64,000 nucleotides of DNA from Actinoplanes subtropicus (GCF_000721705.1 NZ_JOJL01000035.1:1-64000), one strand, 5' to 3'. Positions 1-8,745 are shown, numbered from the stretch's first letter. The notes: generated by a model from the letters alone, not told the origin. Made by a program: numbers and translations.

Positions 1-741
1 CGCGTACCGCAGCAACTGCCCGTCGCCGGGGACGCGACGTTGCAGGGAGTGCCGTTGCAGGTACTGCATCAGCGTGGGCGAGACCGGCTGCCACCGGAAG
101 GTGCCGCCCTTCTCCCGCAGCAGGATCAGGCATTGGTCCACGTCCAGATCCATCGGCCGCAGCGCGAGCGCGCCGCCGCGACGGCACGCGGTTTCGATGT
201 GCAGCCGCACGAGCAGCGCGTCCAACTCCGGATCATTGCCCGTGGTCGCCGCGGTCGCGACCAGTTCGGCGATCCGTTCGTCGGCCAGGGCGCTGCGGGT
301 GCTCGACAACCGGCTGGGCTTGGCGACCTTCATCGCCGGGTTCGCGGCCTCGGTGATGATGCCGTCAGCGACCGCCCGTTTGTACAGGCACCGCAACGCC
401 GAGATCAGATGCTCCGTGGCGCTGCGCCCACCCCTGCTATTGCGGCGCTGCAACGCGTTCGCTTGAGCCTCGCGGGCCAGCGCTTCGATCTCGGTCGGCG
501 CGATCTCGTCCAGCCGCCGCTGCCCCCACTTCGCAACGACCTTGTTCCAGTAGGTGCCATACATACGCTGCGAGCCCGGGGGCACCGCGGCCGCCACGAT
601 CGGCACGTACTCGGCGAACGTGGGCACCGGCCGGCGGGTGCCGCCGGCAGCCTGCAGCAGGTCGGTCGCGCTGATGCCCATCTGGGTGAGCATCAGCCGC
701 GCGGCCTCGAGGACCTCGGGACGGACCTGAGGTGCGGTCAT
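1..741 (-). CDS. Tyrosine recombinase/integrase, C-terminus beyond window
   Basis: The reading frame is open from the ATG at 741 to the window edge (247 codons). It starts MTAPQVRPEVLEAAR, continues with an N-terminal SAM-like DNA-binding region, and contains the first catalytic-domain arginine motif (ETACRRGGALAL, about residue 190) followed by REKGGTFRWQPV, as in phage-type integrases. The HxxR and Tyr motifs would lie outside the window. It is related to the divergent recombinase at 1759-2664, which shares the ETACRR motif and the EKG turn. Its ATG overlaps the stop of the upstream AbrB-like gene, so the two are translationally coupled. It probably serves an integrative element whose remaining parts lie to the left. 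Confidence 0.85.
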   Translation of the reverse strand, partial: MTAPQVRPEVLEAARLMLTQMGISATDLLQAAGGTRRPVPTFAEYVPIVAAAVPPGSQRMYGTYWNKVVAKWGQRRLDEIAPTEIEALAREAQANALQRRNSRGGRSATEHLISALRCLYKRAVADGIITEAANPAMKVAKPSRLSSTRSALADERIAELVATAATTGNDPELDALLVRLHIETACRRGGALALRPMDLDVDQCLILLREKGGTFRWQPVSPTLMQYLQRHSLQRRVPGDGQLLRYA

Positions 742-1220
742 CGGCCCTCACCGCCCGTGGCCGTGTCGTGCAAGGTTGCGGTCAACGTCGCGAGGGTCGC
801 CGGCGGATGGAGGATCAGCCGTTGCTGGGTGGGTAATGCGGCGAGCAGGATCCGGTCTCCGGCCTGCAGCCGACAGGCGCGCCGTACCTCCACCGGCAAC
901 AGGAGACTCCCGTACTTGCCGAGGTCGCGGTGTCCCAGCGGATCGACCATCGCCACGATCAGACCGTCGCGGACGCTGAACCGGATCCGGTCGCCGGGCG
1001 ACCACCGCAAGCTCGCCACAGTCGTCCGGGCGGTGATACGGCCGCCACAGTCAAGGCTACTCATGCCGAACACCACGTCCCGGCGGGACGGTTCGGGCAG
1101 TTGCGGCAACGACAGCGGAGACCGGCTCGATTCCCCGCCACGGCGGGGCTTACGTTGCCCGCCCTCCCGGTCCTGCTTGGTCAGCCGAGGCAGCAGCGGA
1201 GGCAGCGGCACGCTCCTCAT
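738..1220 (-). CDS. AbrB/MazE-SpoVT-type DNA-binding protein
   Basis: A protein of about 160 aa beginning MRSVPLPPLL. It has a basic linker followed by a swapped-hairpin AbrB-like region: GMSSLDCGGRITART, then DPLGHRDLGKYGSLLLPVE and a VRRACRLQAGDRILL strand-turn-strand (roughly residues 65-145). Such proteins are common upstream of actinobacterial integrases and probably regulate them or aid recombination. Its stop overlaps the integrase ATG (ATGA), so they form one operon. The reading frame stays open further upstream; the ATG at 1220 was preferred because the longer version would run towards the tRNA remnant. Confidence 0.65.
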   Translation of the reverse strand: MRSVPLPPLLPRLTKQDREGGQRKPRRGGESSRSPLSLPQLPEPSRRDVVFGMSSLDCGGRITARTTVASLRWSPGDRIRFSVRDGLIVAMVDPLGHRDLGKYGSLLLPVEVRRACRLQAGDRILLAALPTQQRLILHPPATLATLTATLHDTATGGEGR

Positions 1221-1330
1221 CGCACCCACCCCCGACAGATAACGGCGTGGATTCCTTGGCGCACAAGTGATACGGGCAGGTGGTCGCGTGTGGACTGACA
1301 CGCAGGTGTCCAAATTGCAGTGAATGCTAC

Positions 1331-1361
1331 CCGTGGGGGTTCAATTCCCCCTCCGGACACA
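1331..1361 (+). other. tRNA 3'-end remnant (candidate attachment site)
   Basis: A perfect T-arm (GGGGG-TTCAATT-CCCCC at 1335-1351) is followed by a 7-nt acceptor-like strand TCCGGAC. No matching 5' acceptor half (GTCCGGA) lies in the preceding 100 nt, so this is not a complete tRNA. A tRNA 3' end between two divergent integrase genes is the usual appearance of an att site. The amino-acid identity cannot be told. Confidence 0.55.
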
Positions 1362-1758
1362 GATTTGTCCTGAAATGTCGGGTTTGAGCTGAGGCTTAGA
1401 CCCAATTTTCGTGTTCAAGTGTCTCTTGAAGCACTTCTGCAACGCACGAGTGCTCTGATTTGGTGCTCAAGCGGGTTGCGACGTGATCCGGCAACCGAAT
1501 CGCAACCGGCGCTGAAGCGAAACGGTGAGTTGGCCGACGAGATCGGTATGACTCGTTTCGCAGCACCTCAGGTTTCACAGCATCCACACCACGACGGCAC
1601 CGAGGCGACTCGGAGGGTTGCCTGGCGCGCGCCGCGACCATTGCCGGGTATCAGAGGCATGTCCGTACGCCGTGTGATCGGCGAGGACGGTATGCCCGAT
1701 CGGCGACTGCCCTGGCCACCGGGCACGGTTGTCGAGATCAACCCGGCCGGGGGTAGCG
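1362..1758. other. Intergenic region between divergent recombinases
   Basis: About 400 bp without a convincing gene. A minus-strand frame (1396-1641) ends in a stretch containing VAIRLPDHVATRL that faintly recalls ribbon-helix-helix antitoxins, but it has no good ribosome site and the match is weak. Near 1480-1520 there is an imperfect inverted repeat GGTTGCG/CGCAACC, which may be a recombinase arm site. Confidence 0.3.
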
Positions 1759-2664
1759 ATGCGTAGGCGGATACCAACGATCGAGGAGGCCATCCCGAGA
1801 GCGCTGGTCGGCCTGGCTCCCCGCAGTCGTGACCTTTACGCCTACTACCTACAACTGCTGGCCGACCGCCACGGCCACCGGAAGATCGACCAACTCACCG
1901 TCTCGGACATCACGGAACTCGGCGCCTGGGTCCAAGCGATGGCAGTCAGGCGCCGCACCTCGGTCAACGGAACCAGCGCCCGAGAACACGCCATCGCCGC
2001 CTGCCGGCGCCTGTTCGACACCGCTATCGCCGACGGCTATCTTCTGCACAACCCTGCCAAGGCCGTTCGCAAGCCCCCGCGGGGAGAACGCCGGCGGACA
2101 GCGCTCACCGATGATCAGGTAGCCGAGGTCTTCGCTGTCGTCCGCGACGAAGAAACCGGATTGCTCACGTTCCTGCTCGAGACCGCGTGCCGGCGAGAGG
2201 GCCTGCTCGGCCTCACGCCCGAGAAGCTTCACCCGGCCCGCCAAACGGTGCTCCTCGACGAAAAGGGCAGCCGCAGACGCGAACAACCCGTCTCCGAACT
2301 GATGATGGAATACCTTCAACAGCCCGCGTGCCCCATCTACTCATGGACCCGACGCAGGCTGGACAGCCTATGGCAGCGAGTACGCCGAGACCTGCCCTGG
2401 GCGAACGAGATCGGACTGAGCACGCACTGGTTCCGGCACACCACCATCACCAACGTCGAACGCGTCACCCGATCACCCGTACTCGCCGCGGCATTCGCCG
2501 GACACCGACTAAGCAAGTTCGGAGCCACAGCCACATACATCGCACCCTACGGCGTACCGGACGTCGCCTGGGCGTTCACCCAAGTCTTCGGAGGCACGCA
2601 TCCACTCGTCACGCCCGCCAACACGTCCGTCGAGCCGGAGCCGTCGACTGAACAACGCACGTAG
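1759..2664 (+). CDS. Tyrosine recombinase/integrase
   Basis: About 301 aa. It has a core-binding N-terminal domain (residues 1-105) and a catalytic domain with ETACRREGLLGL (Arg I), EKGSRRR (Lys), THWFRHTTITN (HxxRH), AGHRLS and the nucleophile region ATATYIAPYG. All key residues appear present, so it is probably active. The ATG at 1759 has a G-rich ribosome site (CCGGGGGTAG); a TTG at 1729 is a less likely start. It is divergent from the left recombinase and separated from it by the tRNA remnant. Confidence 0.85.
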   Translation: MRRRIPTIEEAIPRALVGLAPRSRDLYAYYLQLLADRHGHRKIDQLTVSDITELGAWVQAMAVRRRTSVNGTSAREHAIAACRRLFDTAIADGYLLHNPAKAVRKPPRGERRRTALTDDQVAEVFAVVRDEETGLLTFLLETACRREGLLGLTPEKLHPARQTVLLDEKGSRRREQPVSELMMEYLQQPACPIYSWTRRRLDSLWQRVRRDLPWANEIGLSTHWFRHTTITNVERVTRSPVLAAAFAGHRLSKFGATATYIAPYGVPDVAWAFTQVFGGTHPLVTPANTSVEPEPSTEQRT

Positions 2665-3192
2665 ACAAGACCGAGCCGAGACCCGATCCGACACCTGGCA
2701 GGCATCGATCACAACTTGGCTCGAAGCCGGCGAGAAGATGATCAACCTAGCCGCCGATCTCCGCGAGTTCCTGCGCATGCCGACACCATCGCGGTAACGC
2801 CACCGCGACTTCGAGGAGACCGTTCGGCACATGCGCCGAGCTGTGGCCCGAAACTCGTGATCACAGGAATCGCCGATCAACCCGTGGGCTCCAAGGTCAC
2901 GAACATCTGGCGAAACAATCGCGGGGGGCCTGGCCGGTTATATCGGGGAGCCACAGCATCTACCGGCGACCCACGGAGATCAAGAGGCCCAAGCGAGGCA
3001 TCATGTCGATCCGGCCCGCCGCGAGCCTTTCCGTCTGGCTTGCGACCTCGGCCGGTCCCTGGGGCGATGGCGGACCGGATGTTTGGCGGCGGCGGCCTAT
3101 ACCGAGCGACGTATGCCTGGCGGGCGATGCCCCGGCGAAGGCGATCCCGCCATCATGAACGCCGCCTGCACCGTCGACTCGGGAGGACCCCT
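2665..3192 (+). other. Gene-poor stretch with a possible decayed small ORF
   Basis: No confident gene. A plus-strand frame overlapping the integrase 3' end reads TWQASITTWLEAGEKMINL, stops at TAA 2795-2797 and continues in the same frame with RHRDFEETVRHMRRAVARN to a TGA near 2860. This may be a small helical accessory protein broken by a stop. The rest (2860-3190) shows no clear signal apart from the ribosome site GGGAGGACC for the next gene. Confidence 0.3.
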
Positions 3193-4347
3193 GTGGCATC
3201 GAAGCGGACGACTCGTCGCATGCTGCTCACCGCCTGCGCCGGGATGGTCGCGGCCGGCTTGATCCCCGGCGTCGCCACGGCCGCCGAGGCCGGCGCCGTC
3301 GCGGCGGCGGCCGGGCGAATCCGGCTCACCCTTCCGGCTCCGACCGGCCCGTACGCGGTCGGCACGATGCCGCTGCACCTGAGGACGCCGGCCGGCCGGG
3401 AGCTGATGATCAGCCTCTGGTACCCGGCGCGCGACACGGGCCGCAGTCCGGTCGCGCCGTGGCTGCCGACCGGCGTGGCGCAGCGGTACAAGGCCGCCGA
3501 GGGCCTGCCGGCCGAAGTGGAACTTCCCCTGACGCACGGCCATGTCGGCGCCGCGGTGGATCGGCGCGGTGGTCCGTTGCCCGTGGTGCTGTACTCGCCG
3601 GGCAACGACGCGTTCCGTTCGACCAACACCGTTGTCGTCGAGGAACTGGCCAGCCGCGGCTACCTCGTCGTCACGATCGACCACACCGGCGACGCGTACG
3701 TCCAGTTCCCCGACGGGCGCGTCCTCGTCCCGCTGCCCGACGGTCCGGACACGCAGTGGATCGCCGCGGCACGGGTGACCGATGTCCGGCACGTCCTGGA
3801 CATCCTCGGCCACCTCAACCGCGGCGTCAGCCCCGACCTGGAGCAGCACCGGCTGCCGGCCGGCCTGACCGGCGCGATCGACCAGCGCCGGATCGGGATC
3901 GCCGGATACTCCGCCGGCGGCGTGACCGTCGCGTCGGCGATGTACGCCGACGACCGGATCGACGCGGGACTGAGCCTGGACGGCGGCGTCGGCGGACCGG
4001 TCGTCACCGCCGGCCTGGATCGGCCGTTTCTCTTGATGACCGCCACGAAAGCGGTTCGCGCCACGGTGCCGGAGCTTGCCGAGTTCTGGACGCACCTCCG
4101 CGGCTGGAAACGCAACATCCGGATGGCTGACGTGTCCCACGTGTCCTACAGCGACGATGAGGCGCTGGTGCCGCAACTGACGACGGGACAGGACACCACG
4201 GCGCTGATCGGGAGCGCCGACCCCGCCCGCGTCCTCGCCGTTCAGCGCGCCTACCCGCGCGCCTTTTTCGACCTGCACCTGCGCCATCGAGGTCACCTGC
4301 TGGACGGTCCCTCGAAGCTCTACCCCGACGTTCAGTTCATCCCGTGA
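3193..4347 (+). CDS. Exported alpha/beta hydrolase, PAF-acetylhydrolase-like
   Basis: About 384 aa from GTG 3193, preceded by GGGAGGACCCCT. The N-terminus has a twin-arginine-like signal (TTRRMLLTACAGMVAAGL, cleavage near ATAAEA). The mature part starts with the family signature LPAPTGPY-VG and ISLWYPA. The nucleophile elbow is GYSAGGV (about residue 240), an acidic residue follows in SLDGGVGG, and the histidine is probably in DVSHVSY. The architecture matches secreted platelet-activating-factor acetylhydrolase/lipase-like enzymes that hydrolyse short or oxidised acyl esters. The substrate is unknown. It converges with a membrane-anchored paralog on the opposite strand. Confidence 0.8.
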   Translation: MASKRTTRRMLLTACAGMVAAGLIPGVATAAEAGAVAAAAGRIRLTLPAPTGPYAVGTMPLHLRTPAGRELMISLWYPARDTGRSPVAPWLPTGVAQRYKAAEGLPAEVELPLTHGHVGAAVDRRGGPLPVVLYSPGNDAFRSTNTVVVEELASRGYLVVTIDHTGDAYVQFPDGRVLVPLPDGPDTQWIAAARVTDVRHVLDILGHLNRGVSPDLEQHRLPAGLTGAIDQRRIGIAGYSAGGVTVASAMYADDRIDAGLSLDGGVGGPVVTAGLDRPFLLMTATKAVRATVPELAEFWTHLRGWKRNIRMADVSHVSYSDDEALVPQLTTGQDTTALIGSADPARVLAVQRAYPRAFFDLHLRHRGHLLDGPSKLYPDVQFIP

Positions 4348-4366
4348 GCCGACGGCCGCCGCGAGA

Positions 4367-4389
4367 CCTGAGGACTTCGCGAAGTCAGG
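4367..4389. terminator. Hairpin between convergent hydrolase genes
   Basis: Inverted repeat with core GACTTC-GC-GAAGTC flanked by CCTGA/TCAGG. It sits between the two convergent stops and overlaps the minus-strand stop codon. No U-tract is present, so a bidirectional terminator role is plausible but unproven. Confidence 0.45.
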
Positions 4390-5770
4390 TGGCAAGGTGC
4401 GCCTCGGGATATCGATGGTCTACCTGTGGTGCGGGTCCGCCGCGCAGCACGTGGTCCGCGAACGTGGTGGCATACGCCGATACCACGGTCAGGCAGCGGT
4501 CGCCGTTGATCGGGCCCAGCTGCGCCAGACCGTGCAGTGGCGCCGGAATGTAGTAGGCGCCGTAGTCGCTGAAGTTGAGATGCCTGGCGCCGGCGATCTC
4601 GTAGCGGAAACTGGGGCCGGTGCTGCTGGCGTGCAGGTTCCGGCTGGCGGTGTCGATGTCGCGGTCCACGGCGTCCGAGGGGCGACACGAGCCGGCCACG
4701 CAGTCGCCGGGAGTGCCGAGCAGCATCATCGGCGCGGCCAGGCCCTGGTGCACGACCGCACCGTACGGGGTTCCGTCCATGTCGACCGCGCCCGCGCAGT
4801 GCGGGTCGTCGTGGCATGCCTGCAGCGAGGCCGCCCCGCCGAAGGAGTGTCCCAGGTAGACGACCCGTGATCCGTCGACGTGGCCCACGAGCGACCCACC
4901 CGCGGTGACCATCCGGGCGGCGACGAAGCGTGCGTCCGCGGCCCAGACCGTCACGAGCCGATCCTGTCGGGCGCGGTCGATGTCCGACGGCTTGCCGGCG
5001 AGCGTCGGCCCGACCGCGCGCCCGTTCAGGACTGTGACGTTGGCGCTGTACGTGGGCGTGACGCCGGCGACCGCGTAGCCGTGGCTGGCCAGGTCCTCGG
5101 CGAGCGTGGCGAACTGCGGGACGGACAGGCCCATCCCGGGCTCGAGCACGATCAGCGGGAAGCGGCCGGCGGCCACCGGAGCATCGGCGACCGAATGCGT
5201 GCGCACCACGTCCAGGCGGCTGGCCAGGATCCCGAACTGCAGCATCCTCGCCCAGTGGCCGGGCGCGTACGGCGCGGGCCGCCCACCGGTGGTGGCCGGT
5301 GCGGGGTACCAGATCCAGATCGACAGCTCGCGACGCCGGTTCGGTTCGGGGGCGAGCGGATCGATGCGGTCGGTGTCGGTCCAGTCGAAGGTGGTCCGAC
5401 CCACCCGGTACGGCCCGGTCGGCGCCGGAAGGGCCAGTGGCTGGCTGTGCCGCACACCCAAGTAGCACACCGTGCCGACAATCGTCAGCAGCAGTGCCAG
5501 CGGCAGCGCCAGCAGTGTCTTGGTGAGCCAATGCCGGCGCCTGCGGATCGCTTGTCCCAGCAGAGCGATCAGGCCGGACGTCACCGCGATGACCATCACG
5601 AGGCCGGCCAGCCGGCCCCAGCCGGCCACCGGGACGTCGAGAAAGCTCCCGATCGCGGCGCGAAAGCCCACCGTGACCGGCACGCTCGCGGCGGCCACGT
5701 AGGCGGCGGCGCGCCACGCCGTCAGCGACCGGCCGGCCGGCTGCGGCACACCCTCGATGTGCTCATCCAT
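4385..5770 (-). CDS. Membrane-anchored alpha/beta hydrolase, PAF-acetylhydrolase-like
   Basis: About 461 aa from ATG 5770 (MDEHIEGVPQPAGRSL), with GGGGGACG just upstream. Three hydrophobic segments (about residues 18-40, 45-70 and 78-105) precede an extracytoplasmic hydrolase domain. That domain opens with LPAPTGPY-VG and ELSIWIWYPA, the same signature as the convergent gene at 3193-4347. The nucleophile elbow is LGHSFGGAASL, acidic residues lie in AVDMDGTPYG, and the likely catalytic His is in GARHLNFSDY. Cysteine pairs (CHDDPHC, CVAGSC) suggest disulphides outside the cell. A palindromic operator lies 50 bp upstream. Confidence 0.8.
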   Translation of the reverse strand: MDEHIEGVPQPAGRSLTAWRAAAYVAAASVPVTVGFRAAIGSFLDVPVAGWGRLAGLVMVIAVTSGLIALLGQAIRRRRHWLTKTLLALPLALLLTIVGTVCYLGVRHSQPLALPAPTGPYRVGRTTFDWTDTDRIDPLAPEPNRRRELSIWIWYPAPATTGGRPAPYAPGHWARMLQFGILASRLDVVRTHSVADAPVAAGRFPLIVLEPGMGLSVPQFATLAEDLASHGYAVAGVTPTYSANVTVLNGRAVGPTLAGKPSDIDRARQDRLVTVWAADARFVAARMVTAGGSLVGHVDGSRVVYLGHSFGGAASLQACHDDPHCAGAVDMDGTPYGAVVHQGLAAPMMLLGTPGDCVAGSCRPSDAVDRDIDTASRNLHASSTGPSFRYEIAGARHLNFSDYGAYYIPAPLHGLAQLGPINGDRCLTVVSAYATTFADHVLRGGPAPQVDHRYPEAHLAT

Positions 5771-5820
5771 GCACGTCCCCCGTCCCACTAGTACGTGCGA
5801 CGGTACTACGTGACCCGATG

Positions 5821-5835
5821 TATCGCCAGGCGATA
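5821..5835. promoter_or_regulatory. Palindromic operator TATCGCC-A-GGCGATA
   Basis: Perfect 7-bp arms with a 1-nt centre, about 50 bp upstream of the membrane hydrolase start. The element extends to CGATATAGC on one side, a half-site also found in the inverted repeat at 16661-16697, and both regions contain GTACTACG nearby. PadR-type regulators often bind sites of this kind; the binder is not known. Confidence 0.5.
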
Positions 5836-5859
5836 TAGCACGGCGGAGGGGGAGCGAAC

Positions 5860-5888
5860 GCCCGGGTACGCCCTCGGCGTACCCGGGC
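5860..5888 (-). terminator. Strong hairpin terminating the ABC importer operon
   Basis: A perfect 13-bp stem (GCCCGGGTACGCC and its complement) with a 3-nt CTC loop, 27 bp past the stop of the substrate-binding protein gene. It has no U-run, as is common in high-G+C actinobacteria. Confidence 0.75.
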
Positions 5889-5914
5889 AATCGGGTTGGA
5901 ATTTGGGGGTTCGG

Positions 5915-6961
5915 TCAGCTCGCGTCCTTCACGAACTGGTCGGTGTAGGTCTTGGTGAGGTCGATGGTCTTGCCCTTGACGTCCTTGTTGAACGTGCTGA
6001 GGACCTTCAGGTTGGTCGGCGGGCCGTTCGGGGGCATGATGCCGGTCGGGTTGTAGATGCCCTTCTCGTTGTTCAGGGCGTCGATGTAGGCCTGCTTGCC
6101 GGCGCCGGCGTAGTAGTCGGCCGGCATCTGGTCGGTGATCTCCGCGGCGCTGTGGTCTTGGATGTACTTGAGCGTCTTGACGAACGCGTTCACCAGCTTC
6201 TGGACGATGTCGGGATGGGCCTGGACGTAGCTGGTCTGCATGTAGAGGCTGGTGGCCGGGTACTCGCCGCCCAGTGCGGCCGAGGCGCCGTCCGCCGAGC
6301 GCATGTCGAGCAGGATGTACGCCTGTTTGGTCGCCAGCAGCTGCGACACGGTCGGTTCGGTGGTCATCGCGCAGTCGACGTTCTTGTGCGCCATGGCGCC
6401 GATCAGCGTGTTGCCGGCCTGAACCCCGAGGCGGTGGATCGAGCTCGGGGCGACGCCGTTCTTCTGGGCCAGGTACTGGGTGAGGAAGTCGGTGGACGAG
6501 CCGATGTCGGTGACGCCGAGGGTGCGGCCCTTCCAGTCGGCGGGTGACTTGATCTGGCTCTTGAGATCGCTGCGGCACAGCTCGACCTCGCCGGGCGTGA
6601 CCAGCATCGACACCACGGACTCGGCGTTCTGCCCGAGGCCCTGCAGATCGATGGTGTGGTCGTAGAAGCCGCCGACGCCGTCGACCTTGCCGGCCATCAT
6701 CTGGGTGGTGGCGTCGACGCCGGCGCCCTCGTCCTGCAGGTTCACGTTGACGCCCTCGGCCTGGAAGTAGCCGAGCCGCTGGGTGAGCATGAACGGAAGG
6801 TAGATCTGTTTGCTCAGGCCGCCGACCATGATGCTGACGGTCGGTGCGCCGGAGAGGGTCGCGGCCGGCGCGGCGCCCGCGTTCGAGGCCGCTTTGTTGG
6901 CGCAGCCGCTCAGCGCGACCGCCGCGGCGGCGCCGATCGCGAGCCATTTCCTTGTCCGCAT
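5915..6961 (-). CDS. ABC importer substrate-binding lipoprotein, NMT1/SsuA-like
   Basis: 348 aa. A lipoprotein signal (AAAVALSGC, Cys about 20) leads to a periplasmic-binding fold of the NMT1/THI5/SsuA class. Visible elements are QIYLPFMLTQRLGYFQAEG near the mature N-terminus, DWKGRTLGVTDIGSST and the hinge region NVDCAMTTEPTVSQLL. Relatives bind nitrate, taurine, alkanesulphonates, pyrimidine precursors or aromatic acids; the ligand cannot be assigned. The ribosome site AAGGAGCAGATTC is strong. It is the last gene of an ATPase-permease-binding protein operon. Confidence 0.85.
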   Translation of the reverse strand: MRTRKWLAIGAAAAVALSGCANKAASNAGAAPAATLSGAPTVSIMVGGLSKQIYLPFMLTQRLGYFQAEGVNVNLQDEGAGVDATTQMMAGKVDGVGGFYDHTIDLQGLGQNAESVVSMLVTPGEVELCRSDLKSQIKSPADWKGRTLGVTDIGSSTDFLTQYLAQKNGVAPSSIHRLGVQAGNTLIGAMAHKNVDCAMTTEPTVSQLLATKQAYILLDMRSADGASAALGGEYPATSLYMQTSYVQAHPDIVQKLVNAFVKTLKYIQDHSAAEITDQMPADYYAGAGKQAYIDALNNEKGIYNPTGIMPPNGPPTNLKVLSTFNKDVKGKTIDLTKTYTDQFVKDAS

Positions 6962-6976
6962 GAATCTGCTCCTTGT

Positions 6977-7837
6977 TTAGAGGTCGGGTCCGGAGAGCTG
7001 AGGCGGGCGCCAGCGCAGCAGGCGTTTCTCGAGCCGGGTGATGAGCCATTCGGCGGCGAGCGCGACCGCGCCCATGATCACCATCGCGGCCCAGACGCCG
7101 TTGGCGTCGAAGGTGCCCTGCGCGGTCTTGATCAGGACGCCGAGGCCCTGGAGGCCGCCGATGAACTCGCCGACGATCGCGCCGATCAGCGCGAAACCGA
7201 AGGCGACGTGCAGGCTCGCGACGATCCAGGTGAACGCGGAGGGCAGCACCACCTGGCGGGTCACCTGCCAGCGGGAGGCGCCGAGGATCCGGGCGTTCGC
7301 GATGAGGTTGCGGTCGACCTCGCGGGCACCCTGGAAGGCGTTGAAGAAGACGCCGAAGAAGACCAGGACGATGACCAGCATGACCTTGGACTCCAGGCCG
7401 AGGCCGAAGGCGAGCACGAAGACCGAGCCGAGCACGATCCGCGGGATCGAGTTGAGCACCTTGATGAACGGCCCGAAGACGTCGGCGAGGAACCGGACCC
7501 GGCCCAGGGCCAGGCCGAAGACGATGCCGAGGACGGTGCCGATCAGGAAGCCGAGGATGGCTTCCTCGATGGTCACCTTGATCTGGTCGCCGAGCGAGCC
7601 GACCGCCGTGCCGACCGTGACCCACTCCTTGAGCCGGGCGACGATGCCGCTCGGCACGCCGTACAGGATGATCTTGCGGGAGTCGGCGCCGACGTAGAGC
7701 TGCCAGAAGCCCAGCACCGCCACGAGGACGGCGGCCTGTACGCCGTGGACGAGCAGCCGGCGGCGTACGGCATGAAGGTGGAAAGCGCCCGATCGGCGGA
7801 CCTCCCCGCTGGTAGCCGGCACCGTGGTGGAGGTCAT
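6977..7837 (-). CDS. ABC importer permease, SsuC/TauC family
   Basis: 286 aa (start MTSTTVPATSGEV). Six membrane spans and the BPD_transp_1 EAA-type loop (ARILGASRWQVTRQVVLPSA, residues about 190-210) identify the membrane subunit of a nitrate/sulphonate/taurine-class importer. The ATG shares one base with the upstream ATPase stop (TGATG), indicating translational coupling. The binding-protein gene follows 15 bp downstream. Confidence 0.9.
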   Translation of the reverse strand: MTSTTVPATSGEVRRSGAFHLHAVRRRLLVHGVQAAVLVAVLGFWQLYVGADSRKIILYGVPSGIVARLKEWVTVGTAVGSLGDQIKVTIEEAILGFLIGTVLGIVFGLALGRVRFLADVFGPFIKVLNSIPRIVLGSVFVLAFGLGLESKVMLVIVLVFFGVFFNAFQGAREVDRNLIANARILGASRWQVTRQVVLPSAFTWIVASLHVAFGFALIGAIVGEFIGGLQGLGVLIKTAQGTFDANGVWAAMVIMGAVALAAEWLITRLEKRLLRWRPPQLSGPDL

Positions 7838-8664
7838 CAGGCGGCCCTCGCCCGGGTGCGGCTGTAGGCGATGTCGACCTCGGCGCGCAACGTCTCCCAG
7901 ATGCGGTGGTAGAGATCGACGAACTCGGGCTCGAACCGGATCTCCTGCACGACGCGCGGCCGCGGCAGGCCGATCGGGAACTCGGCCTTCACCGTGCCGC
8001 CGGGCCCGGCGGTCATCACCACCACCTTGTCGGCCAGCGCGATGGCCTCCTCCAGGTCGTGCGTGACGAACACGACGGCCGGGTGGGTCTGGTCCCAGAG
8101 CCCGAGCAGTTCGTTCGACATGAGGGCGCGGGTCTGCACGTCGAGCGCGCTGAACGGCTCGTCCATGAGCAGGATCCGCGGCTCGTTGATCAGGTTCTGG
8201 GCCAGCGCGACGCGCTTGCGCATGCCGCCGGAAAGCTGGTGGGGGTAGCGGTCCTCGAAGCCGGCCAGGCCGACCCGGCGGATCCAGTCCCGCGCGTTGG
8301 AGTGCGCCGTCCGCTTGGCCACGCCCCGATACCGTGGTCCCGCGGCGACGTTGTCGAGCACGTTCTTCCACGGCAGGATCGCGTCCGTCTGGAACATGAA
8401 CCCGGCGCCGCTGGTGATGCCGGAGACCTCCTGTCCGGCGACGCGGACGCTTCCCTCGGTGGGGCGCTCCATCCCGGCGACCAGGGTCAGCGTGGTGGAC
8501 TTGCCGCAACCGGTCGGCCCGACCACCGCGCAGAACTCGCCGACGCGTACCGTCAGGTCCACGTCCCGCAGGGCGGTGTAGATCTCGCCTCCGGGACTGC
8601 GGAAGTCTTTTCGCACCCCCCGCAGCTCGATCGCGGGCGGCGCTTGGGCCGGTTGAGTCGTCAT
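7837..8664 (-). CDS. ABC importer ATPase, SsuB/TauB family
   Basis: 275 aa. Walker A GPTGCGKST, Q-loop FQTDAILPWK, signature LSGGMRKRVALAQ, Walker B ILLMDEPFSALD and switch H in VTHDLEEA are all present. The LPW after the Q-loop is typical of the nitrate/taurine/sulphonate subclass. First gene of the operon. It is divergent from a CitA/CitB-type two-component system across 187 bp, so that system probably regulates it. Confidence 0.9.
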   Translation of the reverse strand: MTTQPAQAPPAIELRGVRKDFRSPGGEIYTALRDVDLTVRVGEFCAVVGPTGCGKSTTLTLVAGMERPTEGSVRVAGQEVSGITSGAGFMFQTDAILPWKNVLDNVAAGPRYRGVAKRTAHSNARDWIRRVGLAGFEDRYPHQLSGGMRKRVALAQNLINEPRILLMDEPFSALDVQTRALMSNELLGLWDQTHPAVVFVTHDLEEAIALADKVVVMTAGPGGTVKAEFPIGLPRPRVVQEIRFEPEFVDLYHRIWETLRAEVDIAYSRTRARAA

Positions 8665-8700
8665 CGCATCGGGCTCCCTCCATGCAGTGCCGGGGAGCCT

Positions 8701-8745
8701 AAATTTCGGCGAGTAGCCGAAACAGATTTCGGAACGGTTTCGCGC
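8701..8745. promoter_or_regulatory. Repeated TTTCGG/CCGAAA elements in divergent promoter
   Basis: Between the ABC operon and the sensor kinase lie ATTTCGG, CCGAAA, ATTTCGG and CGGTTTCG within 45 bp. They form overlapping direct and inverted repeats and are a candidate binding region for the CitB-type response regulator. Confidence 0.45.

Noticed and set aside
40..1242. Long plus-strand reading frame opposite the first integrase
   Set aside because: Arg/Pro/His-rich composition of an antisense shadow; the minus strand encodes recognisable integrase and AbrB motifs.
1217..1405. Minus-strand frame with SVSGGGIEPP
   Set aside because: This is the usual antisense translation of a tRNA 3' end, not a protein.
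2716..3192. N-terminal extension of the exported hydrolase
   Set aside because: Low-complexity Arg/Pro/Ser sequence before a clear ribosome site, GTG and signal peptide at 3193.
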